A stretch of 64,000 nt of DNA, from NCBI RefSeq assembly GCF_026340675.1, contig NZ_JAPEOX010000001.1, positions 744,001-808,000 of the forward strand, written 5' to 3'. Origin of the DNA: Streptomyces sp. NBC_01264 (GTDB lineage Bacteria; Actinomycetota; Actinomycetes; Streptomycetales; Streptomycetaceae). The notes beneath the pieces were generated by a model. That model was not told the origin of the DNA, ran no database searches, and saw only the letters and a program-made list of their open reading frames with translations. Positions 9,026 to 17,575 of this stretch are shown piece after piece (the stretch's first letter is position 1; each line of letters opens with the position of its first letter). The position numbers and the translations under genes are program-made.

Positions 9026-9037
9026 TTACACGTGTAA
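9026..9037. promoter_or_regulatory. Perfect palindrome TTACACGTGTAA, likely operator
   Basis: A 12-base perfect palindrome in the gap between the divergent genes at 7900-8859 (minus) and 9153-9668 (plus). Related sequences lie at 285-296 (TTACACGTGTCA), 397-409 (GATCACGTGTAAC) and 4843-4855 (TAACTCGTGTAAC). The binding protein cannot be named from the sequence. Confidence 0.5.
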
Positions 9038-9152
9038 TCTCGACTCTAGCGACGCGTTTCCGCAGACCACAAGAGCAAGGGCAGTCCCAGTTCCCCGGCA
9101 GTTACACGAGCCACCGCGCGAATGTCGTCGCCTTCCCCTCCGGGAGCACGTC

Positions 9153-9668
9153 ATGCCCACCTCCACACCCCCCGCCATCCAGCCCGCCATCCGGCCCGGC
9201 GCCGTTCCGGACGCAGCCGCCGCGGACGCTGCCGCGACCGCGTCCGCGGCCGCCCCCCGGGCCCGCGGCTTCGGCCGCTGGGCCGCGGAGCCCATCGCGG
9301 AGACCGTTCCCCTGATCCGCTCCCGCGTGCGCTCGGTGCTCGACGGCTGGGAGATCTGCGCCGACATCGCGGACGTCCTGCTGCTGGCCGCGAGCGAGCT
9401 GGTCGGGAACGTCGTCCTGCACGCCGCCGGCGCGGGCCGCCTGCGCGTCGAGGTCTCCCTGCGAAGCGGCTGGCTCCAGCTGGAGGTCACCGACGGATCC
9501 CCCTCGCTGCCCCGGCTGCCGCAGCCGCGCGGTGAGGTGGACCAGGACTCCGAGGACGGGCGCGGCCTGCTGATCGTGCACCTGATGGCCGCCGAGGCCG
9601 GTGGCCGACTCAGCGTCCAGGCAGACGAGTTCGGGAAGTCCGTACGCGTGCGCGTGCCGGCGGCCTGA
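9153..9668 (+). CDS. Anti-sigma-factor-type ATP-binding protein (HATPase)
   Basis: A 171-residue single-domain GHKL ATPase of the RsbW/SpoIIAB type common in streptomycetes; such proteins bind sigma factors or anti-anti-sigma factors, or phosphorylate the latter. The N box is ASELVGNVVLHA (Glu and Asn that bind Mg-ATP), the G1 box VTDGS, and the G2 box DGRGLLIV. About 45 low-complexity Ala/Pro residues precede the domain. The start is ATG 9153 behind CGGGAG. No sigma factor or anti-anti-sigma gene lies nearby, so its partner is elsewhere. The gene is separated by 179 bases from the aromatic operon and probably does not belong to it. Confidence 0.85.
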   Translation: MPTSTPPAIQPAIRPGAVPDAAAADAAATASAAAPRARGFGRWAAEPIAETVPLIRSRVRSVLDGWEICADIADVLLLAASELVGNVVLHAAGAGRLRVEVSLRSGWLQLEVTDGSPSLPRLPQPRGEVDQDSEDGRGLLIVHLMAAEAGGRLSVQADEFGKSVRVRVPAA

Positions 9669-9847
9669 CGCCCACGACCCGGCGCGCACCGGAACCACCG
9701 GAGCCCCCGGAGCGAGGTGAGCCGAGGGCCGGGAAGGGCCGAGGGGGACGATTGGCTCACATAACTATGGCTAGGAATTGTCGGTCGCCAAATTATCGAG
9801 ATACTTGCCCCATCTCCCCCGCTGCTCCCTGAACGAGGTGCCGCCCC
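9669..9847 (+). promoter_or_regulatory. Leader and probable promoter region of the aromatic operon
   Basis: The stretch 9752-9800 is clearly AT-richer than its surroundings (TTGGCTCACATAACTATGG, then AATTGTCGG and CCAAATTATCG). A consensus -35/-10 pair with normal spacing could not be fixed. It is the obvious place for the operon promoter and for a PaaX-type operator. Confidence 0.4.
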
Positions 9848-12034
9848 ATGGAGCTCTCCCCCTCGGCACACGCCGATACCTTCTGCCGCGACCGGCTTCC
9901 GCCGTTCGATCTCTGGCCCGAACTCCACTTCGATCTCCCGGAGTTGGACTACCCGGACCGGCTCAACTGCGCCCGCAGCCTCCTCGACGACGCCGTCGAG
10001 CGCTGGGGCCCCGACCGCCCCTGTCTGCTGACCGCCGAAGAGCGCTGGACCTACGGCGAACTGCAGCAGCGCGCCAACCAAGTCGCCCAGGTACTCACCG
10101 AGGACCTCGGCCTCGTCCCCGGCAACCGGGTCCTGCTGCGCGGCCCGAACAACCCCTGGCTCGTCGCCGCCTGGTTTGGCGTGCTCAAGGCCGGTTGCGT
10201 GGCCGTCACCACGGTGCCGCTGCTCCGCGCCGCCGAGCTCGCCGCGCTGTGCGGGATCAGCCGCCCCGCCGTCGCCCTGTGCGACCACCGCTACCTCGAG
10301 GAGATCGAAGCGGCGGCCGGCCTCACACCCGACACCGAACCGGGCGCCGCCGAGTACACCGCTCCGCGGGTGCTCGCGTACGGAGGCCCCGGCGAGGACG
10401 ACCTCGCCGTCCGCTGCTCGTCCAAGGCCGGCGTCTTCACCGCCGTGGACACCGCCGCGGACGACGTGGCCCTGATCGCCTTCACCTCCGGCACCACCGG
10501 GCGCCCCAAGGCGACCCTGCACTTCCACCGGGACGTGCTCGCCAACGCCGACACCTTCTCCCGGCACGTCCTGCGACCGCGGTCCGACGACGTGTTCACG
10601 GGCACTCCGCCGCTCGCCTTCACCTTCGGGCTCGGCGGGCTGGTGGTCTTCCCCCTGCGGGTCGGGGCCGCCACCCTGCTCGTCGAGAGCGCGACGCCCC
10701 GGGAGTTGGCCGACCTGGTCGCCGCACACGGTGTGACCGTCCTGTTCACGGCGCCCACCGCCTACCGCGCGATCCTGGCCGCTGGTGCGGCGGGCCTGCT
10801 CGCCGGGCTGCGCCGCTGCGTCTCGGCGGGCGAACCCCTGCCCGCCGCCGTGTGGGAGGAGTTCCACACCGCAACCGGGCTGCGCATCATCGACGGCATC
10901 GGCGCCACCGAGATGCTCCACGTGTTCATCTCCGCGGCCGACGAGGACATCCGGCCCGGCTCCACGGGCCGGCCCGTCCCGGGCTACCGGGCCGCCGTGG
11001 TGGACACGAACGGGGTCCCCGTTCCCGACGGGCAGCCCGGCCTCCTGGCCGTCACCGGTCCCACCGGCTGCCGCTACCTGGACGACCCGCGCCAGTCCAC
11101 GTACGTCCGGGGCGGCTGGAACATCACGGGCGACACCTACGTCCGCGACGCCGAGGGCTACTTCTGGTACGTGGCCCGCAGCGACGACATGATCGTCTCC
11201 TCGGGCTACAACATCGCGGGTCCCGAGGTCGAGAAAGCGCTCTCCGACCACCCGTACGTGACGGACTGCGGTGTGGTCGGGGTCCCCGACGAGCGCCGCG
11301 GCATGCTCGTCAAGGCGTACGTGGTGCTGCGCGCGGGCGTTCCGGCCGCCCCGAAGACCGTCCGGGAGCTCCAGGAACACGTCAAGGCGGCGATCGCCCC
11401 GTTCAAGTACCCGCGTGCGGTGGAGTTCGTCACCGAGCTCCCCCGGACGGAGACCGGCAAGCTGCGGCGCGGCGAACTCCGCACCCGGGGAGCGGAACCG
11501 GCCGGAGCCGCCCCCGTCGCCGCGGCCCCGGAGGACGGCGGCTGCGCCGCCGGGTGTCCCGAGGCGCTGGTGCCCGACCTGCCCAGCGTCGTGGTCGAGC
11601 GCCGGGTCGAGTGGACCGACACCGACGCCGCGGGCCACTACCACCACTCCACGGTGATCCGCTCGGTCGAGGCGGCCGAGGCCGTGCTGCTGCGCCGCCT
11701 GGGCCTGTCGCACCTCTTCGGCAGCACGCCGCGCGTCCACTTCGAGGCCGACTACCGGGCCCGGCTGTGGTTCGGCGAGGCCGTACGGACCGAACTGCGG
11801 GCCAAGGTGGGCGCGAGCTCCCTGCACTACGCCTTCACCGTCCGCGGCGAAGCCGGCCCGGCGGGACCGGAAGGCACGGAGGCCGCCTCCGGCCGCATGG
11901 TCATCGCCCACTCGGCCGCCCGCGCGACCGGGACCACCCCCTGGCCCGCCGAGGTCCGCGAGGTCCTCACGAAGGCCGGCCGGCAGGCCCCCGAACTGAT
12001 CGAGAACAACCGAGGAGGCGCCCCGTGCGCATAG
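9848..12034 (+). CDS. Aryl-CoA ligase fused to a 4HBT thioesterase domain
   Basis: A 728-residue two-domain enzyme. Residues 1 to about 545 are an acyl-adenylate-forming ligase of the benzoate/2-aminobenzoate/salicylate-CoA ligase group: P-loop-like FTSGTTGRPKATLHFH near 213, GIGATE near 352, YVRGGWNITGD near 420 and the A10 lysine in ETGKLRRG near 537. After an Ala/Pro linker, residues 582-700 form a hot-dog thioesterase of the 4-hydroxybenzoyl-CoA thioesterase type, with the signature WTDTDAAGHYHHS and its catalytic Asp. The start is ATG 9848 behind GAGGTG. It is the first gene of the operon and overlaps the next by 10 bases. The ligase should activate salicylate or a related acid; the thioesterase plausibly releases gentisate from gentisyl-CoA after hydroxylation. 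Substrate identity is inferred from neighbours. Confidence 0.88.
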   Translation: MELSPSAHADTFCRDRLPPFDLWPELHFDLPELDYPDRLNCARSLLDDAVERWGPDRPCLLTAEERWTYGELQQRANQVAQVLTEDLGLVPGNRVLLRGPNNPWLVAAWFGVLKAGCVAVTTVPLLRAAELAALCGISRPAVALCDHRYLEEIEAAAGLTPDTEPGAAEYTAPRVLAYGGPGEDDLAVRCSSKAGVFTAVDTAADDVALIAFTSGTTGRPKATLHFHRDVLANADTFSRHVLRPRSDDVFTGTPPLAFTFGLGGLVVFPLRVGAATLLVESATPRELADLVAAHGVTVLFTAPTAYRAILAAGAAGLLAGLRRCVSAGEPLPAAVWEEFHTATGLRIIDGIGATEMLHVFISAADEDIRPGSTGRPVPGYRAAVVDTNGVPVPDGQPGLLAVTGPTGCRYLDDPRQSTYVRGGWNITGDTYVRDAEGYFWYVARSDDMIVSSGYNIAGPEVEKALSDHPYVTDCGVVGVPDERRGMLVKAYVVLRAGVPAAPKTVRELQEHVKAAIAPFKYPRAVEFVTELPRTETGKLRRGELRTRGAEPAGAAPVAAAPEDGGCAAGCPEALVPDLPSVVVERRVEWTDTDAAGHYHHSTVIRSVEAAEAVLLRRLGLSHLFGSTPRVHFEADYRARLWFGEAVRTELRAKVGASSLHYAFTVRGEAGPAGPEGTEAASGRMVIAHSAARATGTTPWPAEVREVLTKAGRQAPELIENNRGGAPCA

Positions 12035-14325
12035 CAGTCATCGGAGGCGGGCCGGGCGGCCTGTACTTCGCCGCCCTGGCCAAGCAGATCTCCCCGCACT
12101 GGGAGGTGACCGTCTGGGAGCGCAACGCTCCCGACGACACCTTCGGCTTCGGGGTGGTCTTCTCCGACGAGACCCTCGACGGCATCGCCCAGGCCGATCC
12201 CCTCGCGCACTCCGCGATGTCGGCGGAGTTCGCCCGCTGGAGCGACATCGACGTCCGCCACCGCGGCCGGACCCTCACCTCCGGCGGGCACGGTTTCGCC
12301 GCGCTGGGCCGGCGCCGGCTGCTGCAGATCCTCCAGGACCGCTGCGCCGCCCTGGGGGTGGACGTCCGCTACCGCACGCAGTCCCCGGCGCCGGAGCGAC
12401 TGGCCGCCGACTACGACCTGGTGGTCGCCTGCGACGGCGTGCGCTCGGCCACCAGGGCCGCCTACGCCGACACCTTCGGCGCCGATCTCGACGAGCGCGC
12501 GGGCCGCTACATGTGGCTCGGCACCGACAAGGTCTTCGAGGCCTTCACCTTCATCGTCGAGGAGCGGGAGTTCGGCACCCTCCAGGTGCACGCGTACCCG
12601 TACGACGACACCCGCTCCACCTTCATCGTCGAGATGGACGAGGAGACCTGGCAGCGCGGCGGGTTCGCCGGGCCGGCCGGATCCACCGGCGCGGACCTCG
12701 CTCCCGGGGCCAGCGACGAGGAGGGGATCCGCCGCTGCGAGGAGATCCTCGCCGAGCACCTGGACGGCCACCGGCTCATCCCCAACAACTCCAAGTGGCT
12801 GCGCTTCACCACCGTGCGCAACCGCACCTGGCGCCACGGCAACACCGTGCTGCTCGGGGACGCCGCGCACACGGCCCACTTCTCCATCGGCTCCGGCACC
12901 AAGCTCGCCATGGAGGACGCCCTCGCGCTGGCCGCCTGCCTGCACGAGCACCCCGACGTGGAGAGCGCTCTCGCCGCGTACGAGGACGAGCGCAGGCCGG
13001 TCGTGGAGTCCACGCAGCGGGCGGCGCAGGCCAGCCTGGAGTGGTTCGAGAACATCGACCGGTACACCGGCCAGGACCCGCACCAGTTCGCCTTCAACCT
13101 GCTGACCCGCAGCCGCAGGGTCACCTACGACAACCTGCGGGTGCGCGACGAGGAGTTCACCACCGCCGTCAACGCCACGGCGCCCGTCCCGCCCATGTTC
13201 CGGCCCTTCCGGCTCGGCGGCCTGCGCCTGCGCAACCGGATCGTCGTACCTCCCATGGCCCTGTCCACGGCCGTCGACGGAGTCCCGGGCGACTTCGACC
13301 TCGTCCACCTGGGCACCCAGTCCCTGGGCGGCGCGGCCCTGGTCCTCGCCGGGATGACGGCGGTCAGCGCCGACGGCCGGACCGATGCGCGCTGCCCCGG
13401 CCTGTGGACCGACGAGCAGGAGGCCGCCTGGCGGCGGATCACCGCCTTCGCGCACGGCCAGTCCGACACCTGCCTCGGCATCCAGCTCACCCACGCGGGC
13501 CGGCGGGCCGCCCGAGGGCCGCTGCTGGCGGCCTCCCCGCTGCCGTGGGACGAGGACGGCGAGGTCCCCCGCGAGGCGGCCCGCGCCGATATGGACCTGG
13601 TCGTACGGGACTTCGTGCGCGCGGCCGAGCGCGCCGACCGGGCCGGTTTCGACGTGCTGGAACTCCAGTACGGGCACGGCCATTTGATGTCCGGGTTCCT
13701 CTCCCCACTGACCAACCGGCGCACCGACGAGTACGGCGGCCCGGTCGGGAACCGGCTGCGCTTCCCGCTCGAAGTGCTGGACGCAGTACGGGCGGTGTGG
13801 CCGGCCGGGAAGGCTCTCCTGGTCCGGGTCTCCGCCGCCGACTGGGCCGAGGGCGGCCTCGACGAGGCGGACGCCGTGCACATCGCGCGCGCCCTGGCCG
13901 CGGCCGGCGCCGACGCCATCGACGTCTCGACCGGCGAGGTCGTCCCGTACGAGCGCCCGGCCTTCGGCCGCAGTTACCAGACCCCGTACGCCGACCTGAT
14001 CCGCAACACCACCGGGGTGGCGGCCATCGCCGTCGGTGCGATCTCCACCTACGACGACGTGAACTCGGTGATCCTGGCGGGCCGCGCCGACCTGTGCGCG
14101 GTGGGCCGTGCCCAACTCCACGATCCCCTGTGGACCCTGCACGCGGCCGCGGCCCAGGGGTACCGCGGACCGGCCGCGCCCTGGGCCCGGTCCTGGCGGG
14201 CCGGCAGCGCCCGGCCGCCGGCCGCGCGCACCGACCGGGTGCCGCCGCGCCTCGAACTGCTGCGGCGGCCCGCCGCACCGGTGCACCAGCGATGGCTGCC
14301 GCGCGTCGCCGCGCCGGCCCTCTGA
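12025..14325 (+). CDS. Salicylyl-CoA 5-hydroxylase-like FAD monooxygenase/OYE reductase fusion
   Basis: A 766-residue bifunctional flavoprotein. Residues 1-385 are a group A FAD monooxygenase: GGGPGG at 9-14, CDGVRSATR near 142, and the GDAAH motif in VLLGDAAHTAHFSIGSGTK near 280. Residues 390-740 are an old-yellow-enzyme/NADH:flavin oxidoreductase barrel starting FRPFRLGGLRLRNRIVVPPM, with QLTHAGR and YGHGHLMSGFLSPLTNRR. The same fusion is known in 2-aminobenzoyl-CoA monooxygenase/reductase and in salicylyl-CoA 5-hydroxylases. The start is GTG 12025 behind CGAGGAGG, inside the 3' end of the ligase gene. With gentisate dioxygenase in the same operon, 5-hydroxylation of salicylyl-CoA is the best reading; an anthranilyl-CoA activity is the alternative. 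Confidence 0.88.
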   Translation: MRIAVIGGGPGGLYFAALAKQISPHWEVTVWERNAPDDTFGFGVVFSDETLDGIAQADPLAHSAMSAEFARWSDIDVRHRGRTLTSGGHGFAALGRRRLLQILQDRCAALGVDVRYRTQSPAPERLAADYDLVVACDGVRSATRAAYADTFGADLDERAGRYMWLGTDKVFEAFTFIVEEREFGTLQVHAYPYDDTRSTFIVEMDEETWQRGGFAGPAGSTGADLAPGASDEEGIRRCEEILAEHLDGHRLIPNNSKWLRFTTVRNRTWRHGNTVLLGDAAHTAHFSIGSGTKLAMEDALALAACLHEHPDVESALAAYEDERRPVVESTQRAAQASLEWFENIDRYTGQDPHQFAFNLLTRSRRVTYDNLRVRDEEFTTAVNATAPVPPMFRPFRLGGLRLRNRIVVPPMALSTAVDGVPGDFDLVHLGTQSLGGAALVLAGMTAVSADGRTDARCPGLWTDEQEAAWRRITAFAHGQSDTCLGIQLTHAGRRAARGPLLAASPLPWDEDGEVPREAARADMDLVVRDFVRAAERADRAGFDVLELQYGHGHLMSGFLSPLTNRRTDEYGGPVGNRLRFPLEVLDAVRAVWPAGKALLVRVSAADWAEGGLDEADAVHIARALAAAGADAIDVSTGEVVPYERPAFGRSYQTPYADLIRNTTGVAAIAVGAISTYDDVNSVILAGRADLCAVGRAQLHDPLWTLHAAAAQGYRGPAAPWARSWRAGSARPPAARTDRVPPRLELLRRPAAPVHQRWLPRVAAPAL

Positions 14326-14344
14326 ACGGAACGGCCGAGACCTC

Positions 14345-15376
14345 ATGGACACCCGTGACACCCGTCCCCCGAACGACCTGCCCCGTTTCACCGCGGCCGC
14401 CGTACAGGCCGCTCCGGTCTACCTCGATCCCGCCGCCACCGTCGACAAGGCCGTCGCCCTGATCGCGGAGGCCGCCGGGAGGGGCGCCGAACTCGTCGTC
14501 TTCCCGGAGGCGTTCGTCCCCGGATACCCGTACTGGAACTGGACGATGAACCCGGTCCAGGGTTCGCCCTGGTTCGAGCGCCTGCAGCGCGCCTCCATCG
14601 ACGTCCCCGGCCCGCACGTCGACACCCTGCGCGCGGCGGCCCGCCAGTACGGGGTCGTCCTGGTCATCGGCGTCAACGAACGCGCCCCGCATAGCCTGGG
14701 CGTGCTCTACAACACGCTGCTGACCATCGGCCCCGACGGCGAACTGCTCGGCGTGCACCGCAAACTGGTGCCCACCTGGGCGGAGAGGCTCACCTGGACC
14801 GGCGGCGACGGCAGTTCGCTGCGCGTCCACCAGACCCCCGTCGGCCCGGTCGGCGCCCTCGCGTGCGGGGAGAACACCAACACCCTGGCCCGTTTCGCGC
14901 TCCTGGCCCAGGGCGAACTGGTGCACGCGGCCTGCTACATCGCCCTGCCCGTGGCGCCCGCCGACTACGACATGGCCGAGGCCATCGCCGTCCGCACCGC
15001 GGCCCACAGCTTCGAGGGCAAGGTGTTCTCCGTCGTCGCCTGCTCCACCGTGTCCCCCGAGATCATCGACGCGGTCGCCGGTGAGGACGAGGCGGTCCGG
15101 GCCCTGTTCGCCCGGCCGCGCAGCGCCCTGTCGGGCATCTTCGGCCCCGACGGCCGCCCGGTCACGGAGCCGCTCGTCGACGTCGAGGGCATCGTCTACG
15201 CCGAGATCGACCTGAACCGGTGCATCCAGCCCAAGCAGATGCACGACATCACCGGGCACTACAACCGCTTCGACGTCTTCCGCCTCGAAGTGGACAACCG
15301 GCCGCGGCAGCCGGTCACCTTCACCGTCCCGCACACCGCCCTGCCGCCCACCGCCACCCCCGAGGAGGACGCATGA
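14345..15376 (+). CDS. Nitrilase (carbon-nitrogen hydrolase family)
   Basis: A 343-residue nitrilase-superfamily enzyme that would convert a nitrile to an acid and ammonia. The Glu-Lys-Cys triad is visible: Glu in VFPEAFVPGYPYW near residue 52, Lys in GVHRKLVPTWAER near 139 and Cys in LACGENTN near 178. The CGEN and YPYW signatures match true nitrilases (branch 1) better than amidases. The start is ATG 14345, 19 bases after the hydroxylase stop. The stop overlaps the dioxygenase start (ATGA), so the gene is part of the operon and translationally coupled. A nitrilase is not a standard member of salicylate/gentisate clusters; it may supply the aryl acid from a nitrile such as 2-hydroxybenzonitrile, which is inference. 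Confidence 0.87.
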   Translation: MDTRDTRPPNDLPRFTAAAVQAAPVYLDPAATVDKAVALIAEAAGRGAELVVFPEAFVPGYPYWNWTMNPVQGSPWFERLQRASIDVPGPHVDTLRAAARQYGVVLVIGVNERAPHSLGVLYNTLLTIGPDGELLGVHRKLVPTWAERLTWTGGDGSSLRVHQTPVGPVGALACGENTNTLARFALLAQGELVHAACYIALPVAPADYDMAEAIAVRTAAHSFEGKVFSVVACSTVSPEIIDAVAGEDEAVRALFARPRSALSGIFGPDGRPVTEPLVDVEGIVYAEIDLNRCIQPKQMHDITGHYNRFDVFRLEVDNRPRQPVTFTVPHTALPPTATPEEDA

Positions 15377-16485
15377 CCACCGAACAGGACGACACCGCGC
15401 TCGGCCGCGCCCGGGTGTCCGACACCCCCGAGCTCACCGCCTACTACGGCGAGCTCGAAGCCCTGGAGGCGGGTGCGCTGTGGACGGTGGCCAACGACAT
15501 CGAGCCCTGGTATCCGCAGCCCAAGTCCGCTCCCGTGCTGTGGCGTTACGAGGAGCTGCGGCCCCTCGTCCACAAGGCGCTCGGCCTGGTCCGGGCCGAC
15601 GACGCGGGCCGACGCGTCGTGATGCTGGTCAACCCCGGCCGCAGGGACGTCAGCGCCGCCGCCGGACTGCTCTACACCGGCCTGCAGATCATGGGTCCCG
15701 GCGAGGCCATGACCGCCCACCGCCACCAGGCCGCGGCGCTGCGCTTCGTGCACGAGGGCACCGGGGCGTGGACGATCGTGGACGGCCAGAAGCTGAAGGT
15801 GGGCCCGCGCGACTTCGCCATCACCCCGAACGGCACCTGGCACGAGCACGGCAACGACGCCACCGACGCGCCGGTGATCTGGCAGGACGGCCTCGACATC
15901 CCGCTGGTCAACGCCCTGGACGCCGGGTTCTACGAGGTCCACCCCGAGCTGTACCAGCGGCCCGGGAAGGTGGTCAACTCCTCGGTCCTGACCTACGCCG
16001 CGAACCTGCTCCCGTACGGCTCCGAGAAGTGGACCCGGCCGTACTCCCCGCTGCTGGCCTACCCCTGGGAGCAGACCTACGAGGCCCTGCGCGCTCTGGC
16101 CTCGGCCACCGACGGCTCCCCGTACGACGGCGTCATCGCGGAGTACACCAACCCGGTGACCGGCGGCTCGGTGATGCCCACCATGAGCGCCCACATGCAG
16201 CTGCTGCGCCCGGACCAGGCCACCCTGGCCCACCGCCACACCGGGTCGGTGATCTACACGGCGGCCAAGGGCCGCGGGGTGTCGGTGGTCGCCGGGCAGC
16301 GCTTCGAGTGGAAGCAGGGCGACGTGTTCTGCGTCCCGTCGTGGGCCTGGCACGAGCACCGCAACCTCGACCCGTCCGAGGACGCCTGCCTGTTCTCCTT
16401 CAACGATTTCCCCGTGATGCGCTCCCTCGGCTTCCACCGCGAAGAGGCACACCCGGACAACGGCGGTCACCAGCGCGCCTCTTGA
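15373..16485 (+). CDS. Gentisate 1,2-dioxygenase
   Basis: A 370-residue bicupin, normal length for gentisate 1,2-dioxygenases, which open the ring of 2,5-dihydroxybenzoate to maleylpyruvate using Fe(II). The first cupin has the metal-binding pattern TAHRHQ near residue 116 and WHEHGN near 156. The second has LAHRHTG near 284 and WHEHRN near 331. The N-terminal segment (WYPQPKSAPVLWRYEELRPLV) is typical of the family. The start is ATG 15373 behind GAGGAGG, overlapping the nitrilase stop by four bases. The homologous step in Streptomyces sp. WA46 is carried out by SdgD. A hairpin follows at 16493. Confidence 0.92.
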   Translation: MTTEQDDTALGRARVSDTPELTAYYGELEALEAGALWTVANDIEPWYPQPKSAPVLWRYEELRPLVHKALGLVRADDAGRRVVMLVNPGRRDVSAAAGLLYTGLQIMGPGEAMTAHRHQAAALRFVHEGTGAWTIVDGQKLKVGPRDFAITPNGTWHEHGNDATDAPVIWQDGLDIPLVNALDAGFYEVHPELYQRPGKVVNSSVLTYAANLLPYGSEKWTRPYSPLLAYPWEQTYEALRALASATDGSPYDGVIAEYTNPVTGGSVMPTMSAHMQLLRPDQATLAHRHTGSVIYTAAKGRGVSVVAGQRFEWKQGDVFCVPSWAWHEHRNLDPSEDACLFSFNDFPVMRSLGFHREEAHPDNGGHQRAS

Positions 16486-16492
16486 GCCGCGT

Positions 16493-16536
16493 CGCCGCAC
16501 CGGACCGCCGGCCCGGACACCGGTCCCGGTGCGGCG
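16493..16536 (+). terminator. Intra-operon hairpin
   Basis: CGCCGCACCGG (16493-16503) and CCGGTGCGGCG (16526-16536) pair perfectly over 11 bp with a 22-base GC-rich loop, in the 123-base gap between the dioxygenase and the FAH-family gene. It could be a partial terminator or an mRNA stabiliser dividing the operon. Confidence 0.45.
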
Positions 16537-16608
16537 GCGCACCCCGCGCTGCCGTCCTTCCTCCCCACCCCTCCCCCTCTCCTCTTCCCTCTCCCCTAGG
16601 AGCCACCG

Positions 16609-17523
16609 ATGCGTCTGGTGACCTACACGACCGCGCCGATGACCGGAACCGCCGACCGTCTGGGCGCCCAGGCCGACGGCCTGGTGTACGATCTCGCGGC
16701 CCTCGCCCGGCACGCGGGCGTCGACCTGCCCGCCGACCTGCTCTCCTTCGTCCGGGCCGGCGCTCCCGCCCGCGAGGCGGCCGCCCGCCTGCTGGCCGGC
16801 GACCCCGCGGACCGGCCCGCGGGGGCCGTCCACCGGCTGGAGGACGTGACCCTGCGCGCCCCGCTGCGCCCCGGCAAGATCATCGGGGTCGGGCTGAACT
16901 ACGTGGAGCACGTGGAGGAGTCCAGCCGGAGCCTGGACACCGACAAGGACCTGCCCCCGCGTCCGGTGCTGTTCAGCAAGCCCGCCACCGCCGTCACCGG
17001 CCCCGGGGCGCCGATCCTGCACAACGCCGACCTCACGGCGCAGCTCGACTGGGAGTGCGAGCTCGCCGTGGTCATCGGAACGACCGCCTTCCGGGTGACC
17101 GAGGAGGAGGCGTACGGCCACATCTTCGGCTACAGCGTCGTCAACGACATCAGCGCCCGCGACCAGCGCCGTTCGGGGCAATGGTTCTTCTCCAAGGGGC
17201 AGGACTCCTACGCCCCGTTCGGCCCGGCCGTGGTCACCGCGGACGAGGTCCCGGACCCGATGGACCTCGACCTCGAACTGCGGGTGAACGGGGTCACCAA
17301 GCAGAAGTCCAACACCCGCCACATGCTGTTCCCCATCGCACGGCTCATCGCCGACATCAGCTCGGGCGTGACCCTGGAGCCCGGTGACGTCATCGCGACC
17401 GGCTCGCCCTCCGGCGTGGGGGCCGGCATGGTCCCGCCCGAGTTCCTCGTGCCCGGCGACACCGTCGAGGCCACCGTCGAGGTCGTCGGAACGCTCTCCA
17501 ACCCCGTCGTCGACGCCCGCTGA
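16609..17523 (+). CDS. FAH-family hydrolase, probable maleylpyruvate/fumarylpyruvate hydrolase
   Basis: A 304-residue fumarylacetoacetate-hydrolase-family protein. The core begins near residue 88 (KIIGVGLNYVEHVEES). The metal-binding acidic residues are in DWECELAVVIG near 146 (Glu-x-Glu) and an Asp in the segment around NDISARDQRR near 181, with SGQWFFSKGQDSYAPFGP completing the site. The C-terminal GDVIATGSPSGVG is standard. The start is ATG 16610 minus one (16609) behind TAGGAG. Family members cleave acylpyruvates to pyruvate plus a dicarboxylate. Because maleate isomerase follows and no maleylpyruvate isomerase is present, direct hydrolysis of maleylpyruvate to pyruvate and maleate is the most consistent role. 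Confidence 0.87.
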   Translation: MRLVTYTTAPMTGTADRLGAQADGLVYDLAALARHAGVDLPADLLSFVRAGAPAREAAARLLAGDPADRPAGAVHRLEDVTLRAPLRPGKIIGVGLNYVEHVEESSRSLDTDKDLPPRPVLFSKPATAVTGPGAPILHNADLTAQLDWECELAVVIGTTAFRVTEEEAYGHIFGYSVVNDISARDQRRSGQWFFSKGQDSYAPFGPAVVTADEVPDPMDLDLELRVNGVTKQKSNTRHMLFPIARLIADISSGVTLEPGDVIATGSPSGVGAGMVPPEFLVPGDTVEATVEVVGTLSNPVVDAR

Positions 17524-17575
17524 ACCCCGCCCGGACAACTTCCCCAACACCCCGCCCGACCATCGAGGAGCACCC

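Noticed and set aside
9026..11911. 961-codon minus-strand open frame opposite the ligase
   Set aside because: Lies wholly opposite well-supported plus-strand genes with strong motifs; its translation is Gly/Arg/Val-rich antisense composition without domains.
11827..14391. 854-codon minus-strand open frame opposite the hydroxylase-reductase
   Set aside because: Antisense shadow of the FAD monooxygenase/OYE fusion, which has unambiguous motifs.
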